64,000 nucleotides of DNA from Mucilaginibacter sp. KACC 22773 (GCF_028736215.1 NZ_CP117883.1:3472001-3536000), one strand, 5' to 3'; positions 18,971 to 28,626 are shown, numbered from the stretch's first letter. Numbers and translations: made by a program. Notes: a model not told the origin generated them from the sequence alone.

Positions 18971-20002
18971 ATGTTTAACCGCATAAAGCCGGCGCTTATT
19001 ATCGAGGTGTGTATTCACCTGCTGTTTTGGGCGCTTATTATTTATACCCCTATTATCTCGCGGCCAGACATGCGGGGCATGCCTCAACACTTTTTCTCGC
19101 CCGGGCGCATTATTGTTTTCAATCTGGTGCTTGCCTCCGAATTTTACCTGAACGCTTTTTTACTCATCCCCAGGGTGTTAAAAAAGAATATCTGGTTTTA
19201 TTTTTTGGCTTTGCTGGCTTCCGTGGCAGTATTTAATGTGGTGTTGTTGTACGCCAGGCCGTATTTCCCATTACCTAATATCAAAGATATGGAAGGCCAT
19301 GCACCACATGGGCCTTCATTTGTGCTATTTCCGTTACTATCTATAACTGCCGGAAGTTTTGCCTACCATTACCTTGCAGATCAGTTTAGGGCGATGAATA
19401 AAAAGAAGGATATCACCAATGCCTCGCTCCTGTCCGAACTGGCTTTTCTGCGTTCGCAGATCAGTCCGCACTTTATATTTAATGTCATCAATAGTGCTGT
19501 GGCGTTATCCAGGATAAATCCTGCGGCAGTTGAACCTACGCTGATACAGTTATCCCAATTATTGCGTTACATGCTGTATGTTACCGATGCCGAAATGGTA
19601 ACGGTGCAAAAAAAAGAAGATTACCTGCGCAGCTATATCAACCTCCAACAGCTACGCTTTGGCGACCAGGTAAAAATTTACTTTAAATCGGATATAAAAG
19701 CGCCTGATAAAACCATCGAGCCCATGCTGCTGATCCCTTTTGTGGAGAATGCCTTTAAACATGGTACCGGCGATATTGCCAGGCCCGATATTGCGGTTAC
19801 GCTTTTTGCCGATGAAGAAACACTGCGGTTTACGGTACAAAACGTGTATAACGCGGCCGAAAAGCAAAAGGATAATGATAGCGGAATCGGTTTAGCCAAC
19901 GTAAAACGACGACTGGAACTGCTTTACCCCGGTAAACACAACTTATACATCAATAAAAACGAGCAAACCTACATTGTGATGCTGCAAATTGAACTTAAAT
20001 GA
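18971..20002 (+). CDS. LytS/YehU-type sensor histidine kinase
   Basis: 343 residues: four membrane helices within about 1-140, then a short linker and a His_kinase domain with SELAFLRSQISPHFIFN carrying the phosphorylated H167. The ATP-binding region follows, with LLIPFVENAFKHG and GIGLANVKRRLELLYP. Kinases of this family act as dimers with LytTR response regulators. The gene overlaps the downstream regulator gene by 4 bp (ATGA), so translation is coupled. There is no obvious extracellular sensor domain, so the signal is probably perceived in or near the membrane. Confidence 0.92.
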   Translation: MFNRIKPALIIEVCIHLLFWALIIYTPIISRPDMRGMPQHFFSPGRIIVFNLVLASEFYLNAFLLIPRVLKKNIWFYFLALLASVAVFNVVLLYARPYFPLPNIKDMEGHAPHGPSFVLFPLLSITAGSFAYHYLADQFRAMNKKKDITNASLLSELAFLRSQISPHFIFNVINSAVALSRINPAAVEPTLIQLSQLLRYMLYVTDAEMVTVQKKEDYLRSYINLQQLRFGDQVKIYFKSDIKAPDKTIEPMLLIPFVENAFKHGTGDIARPDIAVTLFADEETLRFTVQNVYNAAEKQKDNDSGIGLANVKRRLELLYPGKHNLYINKNEQTYIVMLQIELK

Positions 20003-20703
20003 TGAGATGCCTGATTATTGACGACGAACCGCTGGCCCTTGACCTGCTGGAAGATAACCTGAAACACGTACATAGTATACAAATAGCCGCACGCTGCCGC
20101 AATGCCGGCGAGGCTATCCTGGCCATGCAGAAGGAGCAGATCGACCTGATATTTTGCGATATCTATATGCCCGGCATCAATGGTTTACAGCTTATTAAAA
20201 GCCTTACCCAGCGCCCCATGGTAATATTTGTAACGGCTTATGAAAAATTTGCACTGGAAGGTTTTGAACTGGATGTAATTGATTACCTGGTAAAACCGGT
20301 ACCGCTGGATAGGTTTTTAAAAGCCTGCCACAAAGCTATCGACCTGTTTGAACTTCGCCGGAGTTATGTACCCCAGCCTGTGGTAAAAAATTATTTCTTT
20401 TTGCATGCCGATTATAACCTCATCAAAATAAGTTTCGACCAGGTGGAATATATTGAGGGGCTAAAAGACTATGTAAAAGTACATTTCACCAATCAGCAAA
20501 AACCGGTTTTGTCCCGCATCAGCCTTAAAGCTGTGGAACTGCAATTGCCGGCCGAACAGTTTTTCCGTGTGCATAAATCATTCGTAGTAAACCTGCAGCA
20601 CGTATCCCAGCTTCGCAGAGCCCGCATCAAACTCATCAACACCGAAGTGCCCCTAAGCGACAGCTACAGGGAGGTGATTAATAAAATGATTGGGAAGGTG
20701 TGA
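19999..20703 (+). CDS. LytTR-family response regulator
   Basis: 234 residues: a receiver domain (1-120) with acidic pocket DDE and phospho-acceptor D54 (IFCDIYMPGI), conserved T and K (FVTAYEKF, YLVKPV), then a LytTR DNA-binding domain (about 135-230; ADYNLIKISFDQVEYIEG, FFRVHKSFVVN). It is the cognate partner of the upstream kinase (4-bp overlap). The closest downstream genes are the STN-type TonB-dependent receptor and DUF4249 lipoprotein, which may be its targets; this is inference from order only. Confidence 0.93.
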   Translation: MMRCLIIDDEPLALDLLEDNLKHVHSIQIAARCRNAGEAILAMQKEQIDLIFCDIYMPGINGLQLIKSLTQRPMVIFVTAYEKFALEGFELDVIDYLVKPVPLDRFLKACHKAIDLFELRRSYVPQPVVKNYFFLHADYNLIKISFDQVEYIEGLKDYVKVHFTNQQKPVLSRISLKAVELQLPAEQFFRVHKSFVVNLQHVSQLRRARIKLINTEVPLSDSYREVINKMIGKV

Positions 20704-20713
20704 TTGGTTCATA

Positions 20714-20820
20714 GTTCATGGATCATTGTTCGTGGTGCAAAAAAACATCTTCATTTCATAGATCAAGGTATGTAGCATGTTATAGCTGCTGCCATGAACA
20801 ATGATCCATTACCCATGAAC
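20714..20820. repeat. Hairpin island of gttcatgg / ccatgaac words
   Basis: Just after the response regulator, atggatcattgttc (20718-20731) is the perfect complement of gaacaatgatccat (20796-20809). Further degenerate gttcat and atgaac words flank it. This is the same architecture as the islands at 12968 and 18563, but with a different word. Confidence 0.75.
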
Positions 20821-20933
20821 TAAAACCCACTACACATTCCCCCCATTTATCTACACAAGCTCTCCTGATGTCGCATTTATTTTAAGTGGATGAAAATAGG
20901 GTGCAATTTCGTTGCAAAGAAAATGTACCCCTG

Positions 20934-23750
20934 ATGAAGAGATTTTCCTTATTGTTATTTACCATCGTAGCTTTAGGCCATTCGGCCACACAGGCACAGC
21001 AAACACAAAAAAAGCTGAAAGACATTATCGTCAACCACTTTTTTTTGTGCACGCTTGATCAAATGCTTGATACCATATCAACCACCTACCGAATCCGTAT
21101 TGTGTATGATAAAAACCAACTTGAAGGTATGGATGTGGTTGAGCATTTTTTTGAAGAGCCTTTAAAAAACATTATCAAACAGGTTTGCCAGGAACACGAT
21201 TTGAAGTACTGGATTGAATCTACCGGCACTATTTACATCCTCAAAAACACCGACGACCTGGCCCGGTTGAAAAAACTAAACCAACTTTCGTTGCAGGCTG
21301 CAAATGCCAAAATAAAACGTAAAAAGACCGATGATGACGACCCGGACATAGCGCCAAAGATAGCCCCCAAGCATTTTATGTTCAGCATAAACGGGCGGGT
21401 GATCGATCAGCTAACCGGCGAATCACTTCCATCTGCTTCGGTGAAGATCCGGAACTCCGACCTCACGGCAATGAGTAATTCTGATGGTTACTTTACTTTT
21501 TTACGGGTACCCTCAGATACCTGTGTTGTCGAGGTATCCTATTCGGGCTACCAAACAGACTATTTCAGGCTTAGCAGCGATAAAATCAACAATACGCTTA
21601 TTTGCGGGCTGTACACATCGCTAAACACCTTAAATGAAGTTAATATTACCGGCAAAAAAAGCGGAGTTATGAACACTGATAGCAGGCAGGTGGGCGTGCT
21701 CCAGCTTTCGCCGGCAAATTTAGATAAGCTGCCAACCATGGGCGACAAGGATATTCTGCGTGCCTTCCAGCTGATGCCGGGCGTGAGCGGCACAAACGAA
21801 TCATCATCCGGGGCCTATGTGCGCGGCGGTACGCCCGATCAAAACCTGGTTTTGCTGGATGGCTTTACAGTTTACCAGGTTGATCACTTATACGGCTTTT
21901 TTAGCGCCTTCAACGCCAGTGCAGTTAAGGATGTGCAGCTTTATAAAGGCGGCTTTACATCCAAATACGGCGGCAGGCTATCAAGCGTTACCGAAATTAA
22001 CGGCAAAGAAGGCAATAAAAACGAAACCAATATGGGTGTCGACCTGAGCTTATTGAGCGCGAGCGGCTTCCTGGAGACACCGCTTTCCAAAAATGAAACA
22101 CTGTTGCTTTCCATCAGGCGGTCATACCAGGGGCCTTTTTATAACAAGATATTTAACCAGTTTAACCAGACAACAACATCGCAGGGCGGTGGTTTTGGCG
22201 GCGGCGGTTTTGGCGGCCGTGGTGGTGGCGGCTTTGCCAACCAGGTAACCCCAGCCTCGTATTTTTACGATGCCAACGCCAAATACACATATACCATCAG
22301 CGATAAGGATAAACTTTCGGTAAGCTATTACTCTGGAACCGATAAAACCGATAACAGCCGTACCCTTGGCTTGCCTCCGGGCCTTTCAGGATCGGGCAGC
22401 GGAATTGGTATTACCGATTACACCAAATACGGCAACTTGGGCAGCAGTGTAAAATGGTTCAGGCAGTGGGGTAAAAAACTGTACTCCAACAATTACATTA
22501 CCTACTCCTCGTATTTCAACAACCGGGAACGCGCCAGTTCGGGCGGCTCATTGCTGGATAGCAATGGTATTGCCCACACCTTTAGCAATAACACCGTAGA
22601 AACCAATCACCTTAAAGATGTTGGCTATAAATCTGAATGGGAATGGCAAGCCGGCGAAACCTACAAGCTGCTTTTTGGAGGCTTTGTTAACTATAAAAAA
22701 ATTGATTACGAATACACCCAAAACGATACCGGCAAACTGATTAACCAACATAACAACGCCATGCTGGAAGGTGTTTATGCCGAGCTTTCTATCGATCCAA
22801 ATAATAATTTTCATATCCAGCCGGGCTTACGGGCCAGCTATTACGGCCCAACTGGTAAACCATATTTTGAACCTCGCCTATCGGCCAGTTATAATTTAAA
22901 TGATCATTTCACAGTAAAGGGTGCTACCGGGCAGTTTTACCAATTTGAAAATCAAGTTATCCGCCAGGATATATTGGCCGGTGATCGTAACTTTTGGGTG
23001 TTATCCAACGGTAGCAATATCCCGGTTGGTATGGCCAGGCATTATATAGGCGGCCTTAGCTATGAAAATGATGAGTTTTTGATTAGTGTAGAAAGCTATT
23101 ACAAAACTTTAACCGGGCTTACGCAATACACGGTGAAACAAACCCAAACAGGCGGCGGTGGCTTCCGGATGGCCGCGCCGCAAACACAAACTGTTACTGA
23201 AGATTTTTATACAGGTACCGGTCGTGATGCCGGTGTTGAACTGCTGATACAAAAAAAACTGGGCAACTACACCGGCTGGGTAAGTTATACACTTGCCAAA
23301 GCCCAGAATAAATTTGCCGCCTTCGGCGATTATTATTACGACGCCAACCAGGATGTAAGGCATGAGTTTAAATCCATCAATATGTACCATTACAACAGGT
23401 TTAACTTTGCAGCAACATTCCTGTTCAGTACCGGCAGGCCGTATACTGCCCCCCTATCAACTTACACCATTCAAACAGCCGATGGCAACAGTAAAACTTA
23501 CCTGAACATCAGCGACAAAAACGGCGAACGCCTGCCTGCATACCACCGTTTGGATATGTCGGTATCATATGATCTGCTGAAGATTGATGGTCACAAAGTA
23601 GGTTCGATAGGCCTGTCGTTCTTCAACGTTTACAACCATACCAATACCTGGTATAAAGAGTACCAGGTGCAAAACAACCAGGTGATAACCACCAATGTAA
23701 ATTACCTGGGCTTTACCCCCAACCTAACACTCAGCTTAAGATGGAAATAA
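20934..23750 (+). CDS. TonB-dependent receptor with STN and carboxypeptidase-like domains
   Basis: 938 residues from the ATG at 20934, which gives a clean signal peptide ATQAQ; an upstream in-frame ATG at 20886 only adds 16 polar residues. Order: STN secretin-like domain (about 40-110; TLDQMLDTISTTYRIRIVYD), basic linker, carboxypeptidase-regulatory-like beta domain (FSINGRVIDQLTGESLPSAS), plug (GAYVRGGTPDQNLVLLDGFTVY) and beta-barrel. A glycine-rich stretch (GGGFGGGGFGGRGGGG, about 22183-22243) lies in a probable surface loop. It lacks the SusC signature. The last 10 bp overlap the DUF4249 gene, a frequent pairing in Bacteroidota. Confidence 0.9.
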   Translation: MKRFSLLLFTIVALGHSATQAQQTQKKLKDIIVNHFFLCTLDQMLDTISTTYRIRIVYDKNQLEGMDVVEHFFEEPLKNIIKQVCQEHDLKYWIESTGTIYILKNTDDLARLKKLNQLSLQAANAKIKRKKTDDDDPDIAPKIAPKHFMFSINGRVIDQLTGESLPSASVKIRNSDLTAMSNSDGYFTFLRVPSDTCVVEVSYSGYQTDYFRLSSDKINNTLICGLYTSLNTLNEVNITGKKSGVMNTDSRQVGVLQLSPANLDKLPTMGDKDILRAFQLMPGVSGTNESSSGAYVRGGTPDQNLVLLDGFTVYQVDHLYGFFSAFNASAVKDVQLYKGGFTSKYGGRLSSVTEINGKEGNKNETNMGVDLSLLSASGFLETPLSKNETLLLSIRRSYQGPFYNKIFNQFNQTTTSQGGGFGGGGFGGRGGGGFANQVTPASYFYDANAKYTYTISDKDKLSVSYYSGTDKTDNSRTLGLPPGLSGSGSGIGITDYTKYGNLGSSVKWFRQWGKKLYSNNYITYSSYFNNRERASSGGSLLDSNGIAHTFSNNTVETNHLKDVGYKSEWEWQAGETYKLLFGGFVNYKKIDYEYTQNDTGKLINQHNNAMLEGVYAELSIDPNNNFHIQPGLRASYYGPTGKPYFEPRLSASYNLNDHFTVKGATGQFYQFENQVIRQDILAGDRNFWVLSNGSNIPVGMARHYIGGLSYENDEFLISVESYYKTLTGLTQYTVKQTQTGGGGFRMAAPQTQTVTEDFYTGTGRDAGVELLIQKKLGNYTGWVSYTLAKAQNKFAAFGDYYYDANQDVRHEFKSINMYHYNRFNFAATFLFSTGRPYTAPLSTYTIQTADGNSKTYLNISDKNGERLPAYHRLDMSVSYDLLKIDGHKVGSIGLSFFNVYNHTNTWYKEYQVQNNQVITTNVNYLGFTPNLTLSLRWK

Positions 23751-24550
23751 AAACATATACACGCTATATCGCATTGAGCTTAATAGGCAGTTTAATACTG
23801 CTGGCATCGTGTAAAAAAAATCAGTCGGATATACTGGCTACCAATAAACCGGTGGTAGAATCATACCTTATCCCCGGCCGGGTATTAAGTATCAAAGTTT
23901 ACCAGCAAAAGGCCCTTACCGATACTACAACTTACGGCGCGGCACTTACAGGTTTAAGCATCAGCGTATCTGATGGCAGCAAAAGCGTCAAGCTAACCGA
24001 AAGCGCAAGCGGCACGTATACCTATGCCGATCAATCGTTTATCACCACGGGTAAAACGTATACCATGCAGTTTACCTATGCCGGTGTAGCAGTCAGCGCT
24101 ACTACTATTATGCCGGGCAAACCTGCAGATTTTACCCTGTCGGATAGTATATTTCATGTTCCGAGCACTATCAACCCCTTATATGCCGATGTGGCAAGAG
24201 CCACTATTAAGTGGAGCAACCCCGATTCGCTGTACCACCTGTTGGTGTTCAAAAACCTTGATAACGACCCCTATTATATATCTTACATCCGCAGTGATAA
24301 TAAGCCCAGCTTCCAGATTAACGCGGAGCGCGCATCTTATTACAACCTGGTACAATCGTCATTTAACTATTACGGCCATTATAAAGTGATATTAATGCGG
24401 GTAAACCAGGAATACATCAATATACTGACAACCAATATCACCCGCGATTCACAGGCTTTGCTCAACGAGCCCACCAACGTTACCAACGGCCTGGGCATTT
24501 TTACGGCGATGCAAACAGATACCTTGAGTTTAAGGGTGACAACGCAATAG
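23741..24550 (+). CDS. DUF4249 domain lipoprotein
   Basis: 269 residues, lipobox Cys24 (LLASCKKN), then a beta-rich protein with KPVVESYLIPGRVLSIKVYQ, GLSISVSDGSKSVKLTESA and FITTGKTYTMQFTYAG. DUF4249 proteins are encoded right after TonB-dependent receptors, as here (10-bp overlap), and are thought to be surface partners of the receptor. Its stop codon (24548-24550) directly abuts the stop of the convergent cardiolipin synthase gene (24551), with no spacer. Confidence 0.85.
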   Translation: MEIKTYTRYIALSLIGSLILLASCKKNQSDILATNKPVVESYLIPGRVLSIKVYQQKALTDTTTYGAALTGLSISVSDGSKSVKLTESASGTYTYADQSFITTGKTYTMQFTYAGVAVSATTIMPGKPADFTLSDSIFHVPSTINPLYADVARATIKWSNPDSLYHLLVFKNLDNDPYYISYIRSDNKPSFQINAERASYYNLVQSSFNYYGHYKVILMRVNQEYINILTTNITRDSQALLNEPTNVTNGLGIFTAMQTDTLSLRVTTQ

Positions 24551-25996
24551 CTACAACAACGGCGATAAAAGCCTGATGAGCTTTTCGGGCAGTTGTTTAA
24601 ACAGGGTACGTTTGGCCCAGGTTTTAGGGTTGATTTTAACGGCATCTTTAATATCTGTGTAAAAAACGTCTCTTAACTGGCCTGCTATTTTATCATCATA
24701 TATTATGCTGTTAACCTCAAAATTCAGTTCAAAACTTCGTTGATCCATATTGGCAGTGCCAACAATGGCCAGTTGCCCATCGGCTACCAGGGTTTTGGCG
24801 TGTACAAATCCTTTTTTGTATAAATATACCTCAACGCCTGCGTCGAGCATTTCGCGGTAATATGACCTCGACGCGGCGTTAACCAACGCTGAATCTGACT
24901 TGCCAGGTACGAGCAGCTTAATTTTAACCCCACTACGGGCAGACACATTAATTGCATCCAAAACACTTTCGCCGGGGATAAAATATGGCGACGTTATCAG
25001 CAACTCTTCTTCGGCCATGCCAATGGCCTGGATTAAGGAGAACATGATGGTAGGAATATCCGAGTCGGGCCCGCTGGCAGCAATTTGTACAATGGCTTCG
25101 CCTTTAGCGCTTTCTGTTGAACAGAAAAAATCCTTCTCCAGCTTCAGCTTTTTACCCGCGCTAAAATTCCAGTCGCATATAAAAAGGTATTGCAGGTAAT
25201 ATACCCCGGGGCCATTGATACGGACGTGCGTATCGCGCCAATATACTTGCTTTTTGCCGTTGTTATTGATGTACCTGTCGCTTACGTTAATGCCACCTAC
25301 AAAGCCAGTGCAGCCGTCAATCACTATAATCTTCCGATGATTGCGGTAATTTGTCCGGTTGGAGAGTGCGATAAACAGGATCTTATAAAAAGGGTAAGCC
25401 TCCACACCGCCGGCTATTAATTCGGGCACCAGGGTGTGGCGTATAGAGCGGCTTCCGAAATCGTCATAAATAAAACGGACCCTTACCCCTTCGGCTGCTT
25501 TTTTAATTAGGATATCTTTTATCTGGTTACCAATGTCGCCATCCTCATAAATATAATATTCCATGTGGATATGGTGTTTGGCATTTTTTAAGGCGGTTAT
25601 TACATCGGGGAATTTTTCTTCGCCGTTGATATACAGTTTTACATCGTTATTGCTGGTTAAGGGGCTATTATCATTTAGCAGCATATGGGCAAGCTTTTTA
25701 CGGCCTTTTAAATCGTCGTCACCAGTATTCCATGTCTTCTCCGATTCCTGTACAATCTTTTCGCGAATCTCGGCACGTAATTTACTATCGCTCACAATTT
25801 TTTTGGAGTACAATTTATTTTTCCGGTAATTGGCGCCCACAGCAAAATAAATAGCCATACCAACTACCGGCACAAGAATGGTAATAAGCAAATACGCGAA
25901 AGTTTTAGTTGCCGACCGGATGTCATACAAAATACGAAAGCAAACGAAAATAACCAGAATAAGATAAATGCCAATTGCGGGTAAATACCAGTTCAT
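24551..25996 (-). CDS. cls: Cardiolipin synthase (phospholipase D family)
   Basis: 481 residues. Two N-terminal membrane helices (about 4-22 and 33-54) precede two PLD domains with intact HKD motifs: H220-K222-D227 (HRKIIVIDG) and H399-K401-D406 (HAKTLVADG). GFVGGINVSDRYI and GTANMDQRSFELNFEVN also fit. The reaction is condensation of two phosphatidylglycerols to cardiolipin and glycerol at the inner membrane. Length matches ClsA (about 480). It is 2 bp after the YdjM-like gene on the same strand, so the two are probably one transcript. Confidence 0.92.
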   Translation of the reverse strand: MNWYLPAIGIYLILVIFVCFRILYDIRSATKTFAYLLITILVPVVGMAIYFAVGANYRKNKLYSKKIVSDSKLRAEIREKIVQESEKTWNTGDDDLKGRKKLAHMLLNDNSPLTSNNDVKLYINGEEKFPDVITALKNAKHHIHMEYYIYEDGDIGNQIKDILIKKAAEGVRVRFIYDDFGSRSIRHTLVPELIAGGVEAYPFYKILFIALSNRTNYRNHRKIIVIDGCTGFVGGINVSDRYINNNGKKQVYWRDTHVRINGPGVYYLQYLFICDWNFSAGKKLKLEKDFFCSTESAKGEAIVQIAASGPDSDIPTIMFSLIQAIGMAEEELLITSPYFIPGESVLDAINVSARSGVKIKLLVPGKSDSALVNAASRSYYREMLDAGVEVYLYKKGFVHAKTLVADGQLAIVGTANMDQRSFELNFEVNSIIYDDKIAGQLRDVFYTDIKDAVKINPKTWAKRTLFKQLPEKLIRLLSPLL

Positions 25997-25998
25997 TT

Positions 25999-27042
25999 TT
26001 AAATTTTGTGATTAGGTTTATTCTCAATAACTGGTTTGCCCAGTATCCGCTTTATATAAATTTTAAGCGAATGACCGTCCCAGCCACTCAGGCGGCCTTT
26101 CTGCAGCAACATGGCCTGGTTTTTACCGGCAACCAGCGGGTAACTAAACGCGAAAGGTGCATCGGCCACTGCCCAGCCTTGTATCTGCCCAAACCGCAAC
26201 ACATTGATATTGGTGTTGTTTCCGGCCTTTGTTATAGTATAGTACCCGTTTGAAAATGAGATGAGGCTATTTATTAATTCTTTATTTTGAATGTTGCTTA
26301 ATAACCCTTCATCTTTAGCATGGAACTGGTAATTCAATGCGTTATCGTTACCATCAAATACCGAACTGTAGGCCGTGTTATAGCCATTGTTTATGGGCGC
26401 TACAATATACCAAAGCATGCTGGTAAAGGGTGCTGGTGTAATTAAATAGCCTGGTTGAACCTGATCTTTTTCCAATGTTGCCTGTACCCTGCCGCTTATG
26501 TACAATTTACTAAAACCGGCTAAGCATAAATATAAACCGGAGAGCATCATCGCAGCAAAAGCCCATTTCGTACGGCCTTGATAATTGATGTTTTTTAATA
26601 CCAAAACTACGAAGGCTACAAGCAAACCTATGGTAAATAAAGGGTCGGCCACATAAAGCAGGTTAACCGAAAACCGCTGATGGCTAAACGGTTCCAGCAG
26701 GCCGGTACCGTAGGCATTACAGGTATCCAACAAATCGTGCAGCATTAATTGCAGACAAAAAAACAGCGCAAGCATAATAAACGGGAGGTAAACCTTATGA
26801 TGTATCCGCTGGGCCAAAAAAGCTAAGGCCAGGCCAACAACTACCGCGAAGACTAAGGAATGGGTTATACCACGATGAGCCAAAAGCGCCTGTTCAGGCG
26901 GAAGAAACAAAGCCCCGGCACTATCAATATCGGGCAGGCTTTGAGCTACAGCCCCCCATAACAGTGCCTGTTTGCCCAATTTTTTACCCAATACAAGTTC
27001 GCCAATGCAGGCTCCTAAAGTAATATGGGTAACTGAATCCAT
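25999..27042 (-). CDS. YdjM-family membrane protein (annotated metal-dependent hydrolase)
   Basis: 347 residues. The N-terminus MDSVTHITLGACIGELVLGK, SLPDIDSAGALF and HRGITHSLVF are the conserved His/Asp blocks of the YdjM/LexA-regulated membrane hydrolase family (PF04307). Several membrane helices follow (about 60-190), then a soluble tail to the C-terminus. The conserved H and D residues suggest metal binding, but no reaction is established for the family. It is upstream of cls by 2 bp and may be part of the same envelope-related unit. Confidence 0.85.
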   Translation of the reverse strand: MDSVTHITLGACIGELVLGKKLGKQALLWGAVAQSLPDIDSAGALFLPPEQALLAHRGITHSLVFAVVVGLALAFLAQRIHHKVYLPFIMLALFFCLQLMLHDLLDTCNAYGTGLLEPFSHQRFSVNLLYVADPLFTIGLLVAFVVLVLKNINYQGRTKWAFAAMMLSGLYLCLAGFSKLYISGRVQATLEKDQVQPGYLITPAPFTSMLWYIVAPINNGYNTAYSSVFDGNDNALNYQFHAKDEGLLSNIQNKELINSLISFSNGYYTITKAGNNTNINVLRFGQIQGWAVADAPFAFSYPLVAGKNQAMLLQKGRLSGWDGHSLKIYIKRILGKPVIENKPNHKI

Positions 27043-27123
27043 TGGCCGGTTTTATGTTTTGTTTTGATAATGGTTTTACGCAGATATTGTTTGCGTTTTG
27101 TTAATTATTGTAATTGATTAACG

Positions 27124-28185
27124 CTATCCAACCAAATGTTTAATTACAGGCACCTTACTCATGCCATATACCAACAGCCACGACAGTAAAAAGCAAACAA
27201 AAGCTATTAACGGAATGCTCAACACAGGGTTAAAAATGGTAAAATTAATATCGTTTAAATCAAAGATACTTAATACCAGGGCATGGCTCAGGTAAATACC
27301 AAGGGTATATTTACCCGCATTATCGCAAACGCGTTTCACGGTTTTATTAAGTTTCAATTTGGTGTATTTGGCTATCAAAAAAGCACACGTGGCCAACATA
27401 ACAACAAAAGGCCCAACCGGCTCATAAAAAAAGGTTTTAAGCTCATGATCTTTTACCTGCAAGTAGTAGGTACCCCAGCTTATTACAGCCACCAGGGCGA
27501 CGAACACAAGGGCGGCAATATACGGCAATGCCCGCAAGTTGAATCGCTTGTAAGTAAGGTAATGCCCTAATACAAGGTAGCCAATATAGCCTGTAAAATT
27601 ATGAATATCTACAGCGCTATTAAAAATGCTTAAATATGGCGTGGCCAACAACATCGCTAAAAACCAAATCACCAGAAAATACAATATTTCCTTTTCGGTA
27701 GCATGCTGTACAAACTTGCCTAAGACAGGAATAAACAGGTACAGCCCTATTAACAGGTACACATACCATAAATGATAATACGCTCCTGATTTGAGTTGAT
27801 TTAAAACAAATTTTACATCGGGCCACAAATGACCGGTAAACGTAAACTCCTCGTTATACAGCCGGTAGGCAACATAAACCAGGCTCCAGAACAAGAAAGG
27901 AAGAATAAGCCTGCCGATACGCTTTTTCAAAAAATCTCTCAACCCATATTCGCGATGTAACAACAATGCCCCGGTTATCATCACAAAAACCGGCACAGCA
28001 AAGCGCACAAGCGCGTTGTAAACATCGCCGGTGAGCCAATCATTTAAAGGCACACTTTTATAGCCAAAAAGCAAGGGCGAGGCGGTATGTAACACAATAA
28101 CGGCAAACATGCTGATCAGCCGCAAATTATTTATCCATTCAATGTTGTGATCTTTATTGTTTACAACCGCTTCGCTAAATTTCAT
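27124..28185 (-). CDS. Acyltransferase family 3 membrane protein
   Basis: 353 residues with about ten membrane helices. The N-terminal block NNLRLISMFAVIVLHTASPL carries the His (HT) typical of the acyltransferase-3/OafA fold, and R/H residues occur in VPVFVMITGALLLHREYGL. Such enzymes transfer acetyl or succinyl groups to envelope or exopolysaccharide sugars. There is no SGNH domain fused at the end. It lies 81 bp upstream of the YdjM-like gene on the same strand. The acceptor is unknown. Confidence 0.88.
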   Translation of the reverse strand: MKFSEAVVNNKDHNIEWINNLRLISMFAVIVLHTASPLLFGYKSVPLNDWLTGDVYNALVRFAVPVFVMITGALLLHREYGLRDFLKKRIGRLILPFLFWSLVYVAYRLYNEEFTFTGHLWPDVKFVLNQLKSGAYYHLWYVYLLIGLYLFIPVLGKFVQHATEKEILYFLVIWFLAMLLATPYLSIFNSAVDIHNFTGYIGYLVLGHYLTYKRFNLRALPYIAALVFVALVAVISWGTYYLQVKDHELKTFFYEPVGPFVVMLATCAFLIAKYTKLKLNKTVKRVCDNAGKYTLGIYLSHALVLSIFDLNDINFTIFNPVLSIPLIAFVCFLLSWLLVYGMSKVPVIKHLVG

Positions 28186-28336
28186 TGGCTAAACTTATAC
28201 AATATTTTGATTTTGCAGGAAGCGTTTCGTTAATAGATGACCAAATTTAGATTTTTATAGTTTTGATTGGTTACCATTATCACATATGTGTTTCGTCCTG
28301 GGGACAAGTCACTTTTAAAAACTTGATGTAGAAAGA

Positions 28337-28552
28337 AGGTAACCCCTACGGGGCAAAAAACACATTGGACATTTATCCTACAAACAGGTAGCCTCTACGA
28401 GGCACAATTACTAACAACCTGTATGTAAATAAATAGCAGGATTATTAAAAAACTGTAACCTTTTTGAGGACGAGACAAGGCGCTTGCCTCGTAAAGGCTA
28501 CCCGTTTGTAGCAATATGTCTAAAATTCTCTTATGCCCCATAGGGGCTACCT
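28337..28552. repeat. 216-bp palindromic repeat with two nested arm pairs
   Basis: The 28186-28638 gap is largely this element. Outer arms aggtaacccctacggggca (28337-28355) and tgccccataggggctacct (28534-28552) are complementary at 17 of 19 positions. Inner arms around gtagcctctacgaggca (about 28380-28405) and tgcctcgtaaaggctac (about 28484-28510) are also near-complementary. It resembles a widespread Sphingobacteriaceae interspersed repeat; there is no coding capacity. Confidence 0.75.
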
Positions 28553-28626
28553 ATCTCAACATTGAAAGCTGTTGTATGAAGTAATAAGTTTAACCGCGAT
28601 TTCCTACTTCATCTTTCTTAAAACAT

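Noticed and set aside
18706..18978. 90-residue ORF upstream of the LytS-type kinase gene
   Set aside because: It lies almost entirely within the aactgc word island; the protein is just the translated repeat (Asn/Cys/Leu-rich) and has no family features.
20886..20934. Upstream start of the STN-type receptor
   Set aside because: Adds a polar extension before an otherwise normal signal peptide; the ATG at 20934 is better.
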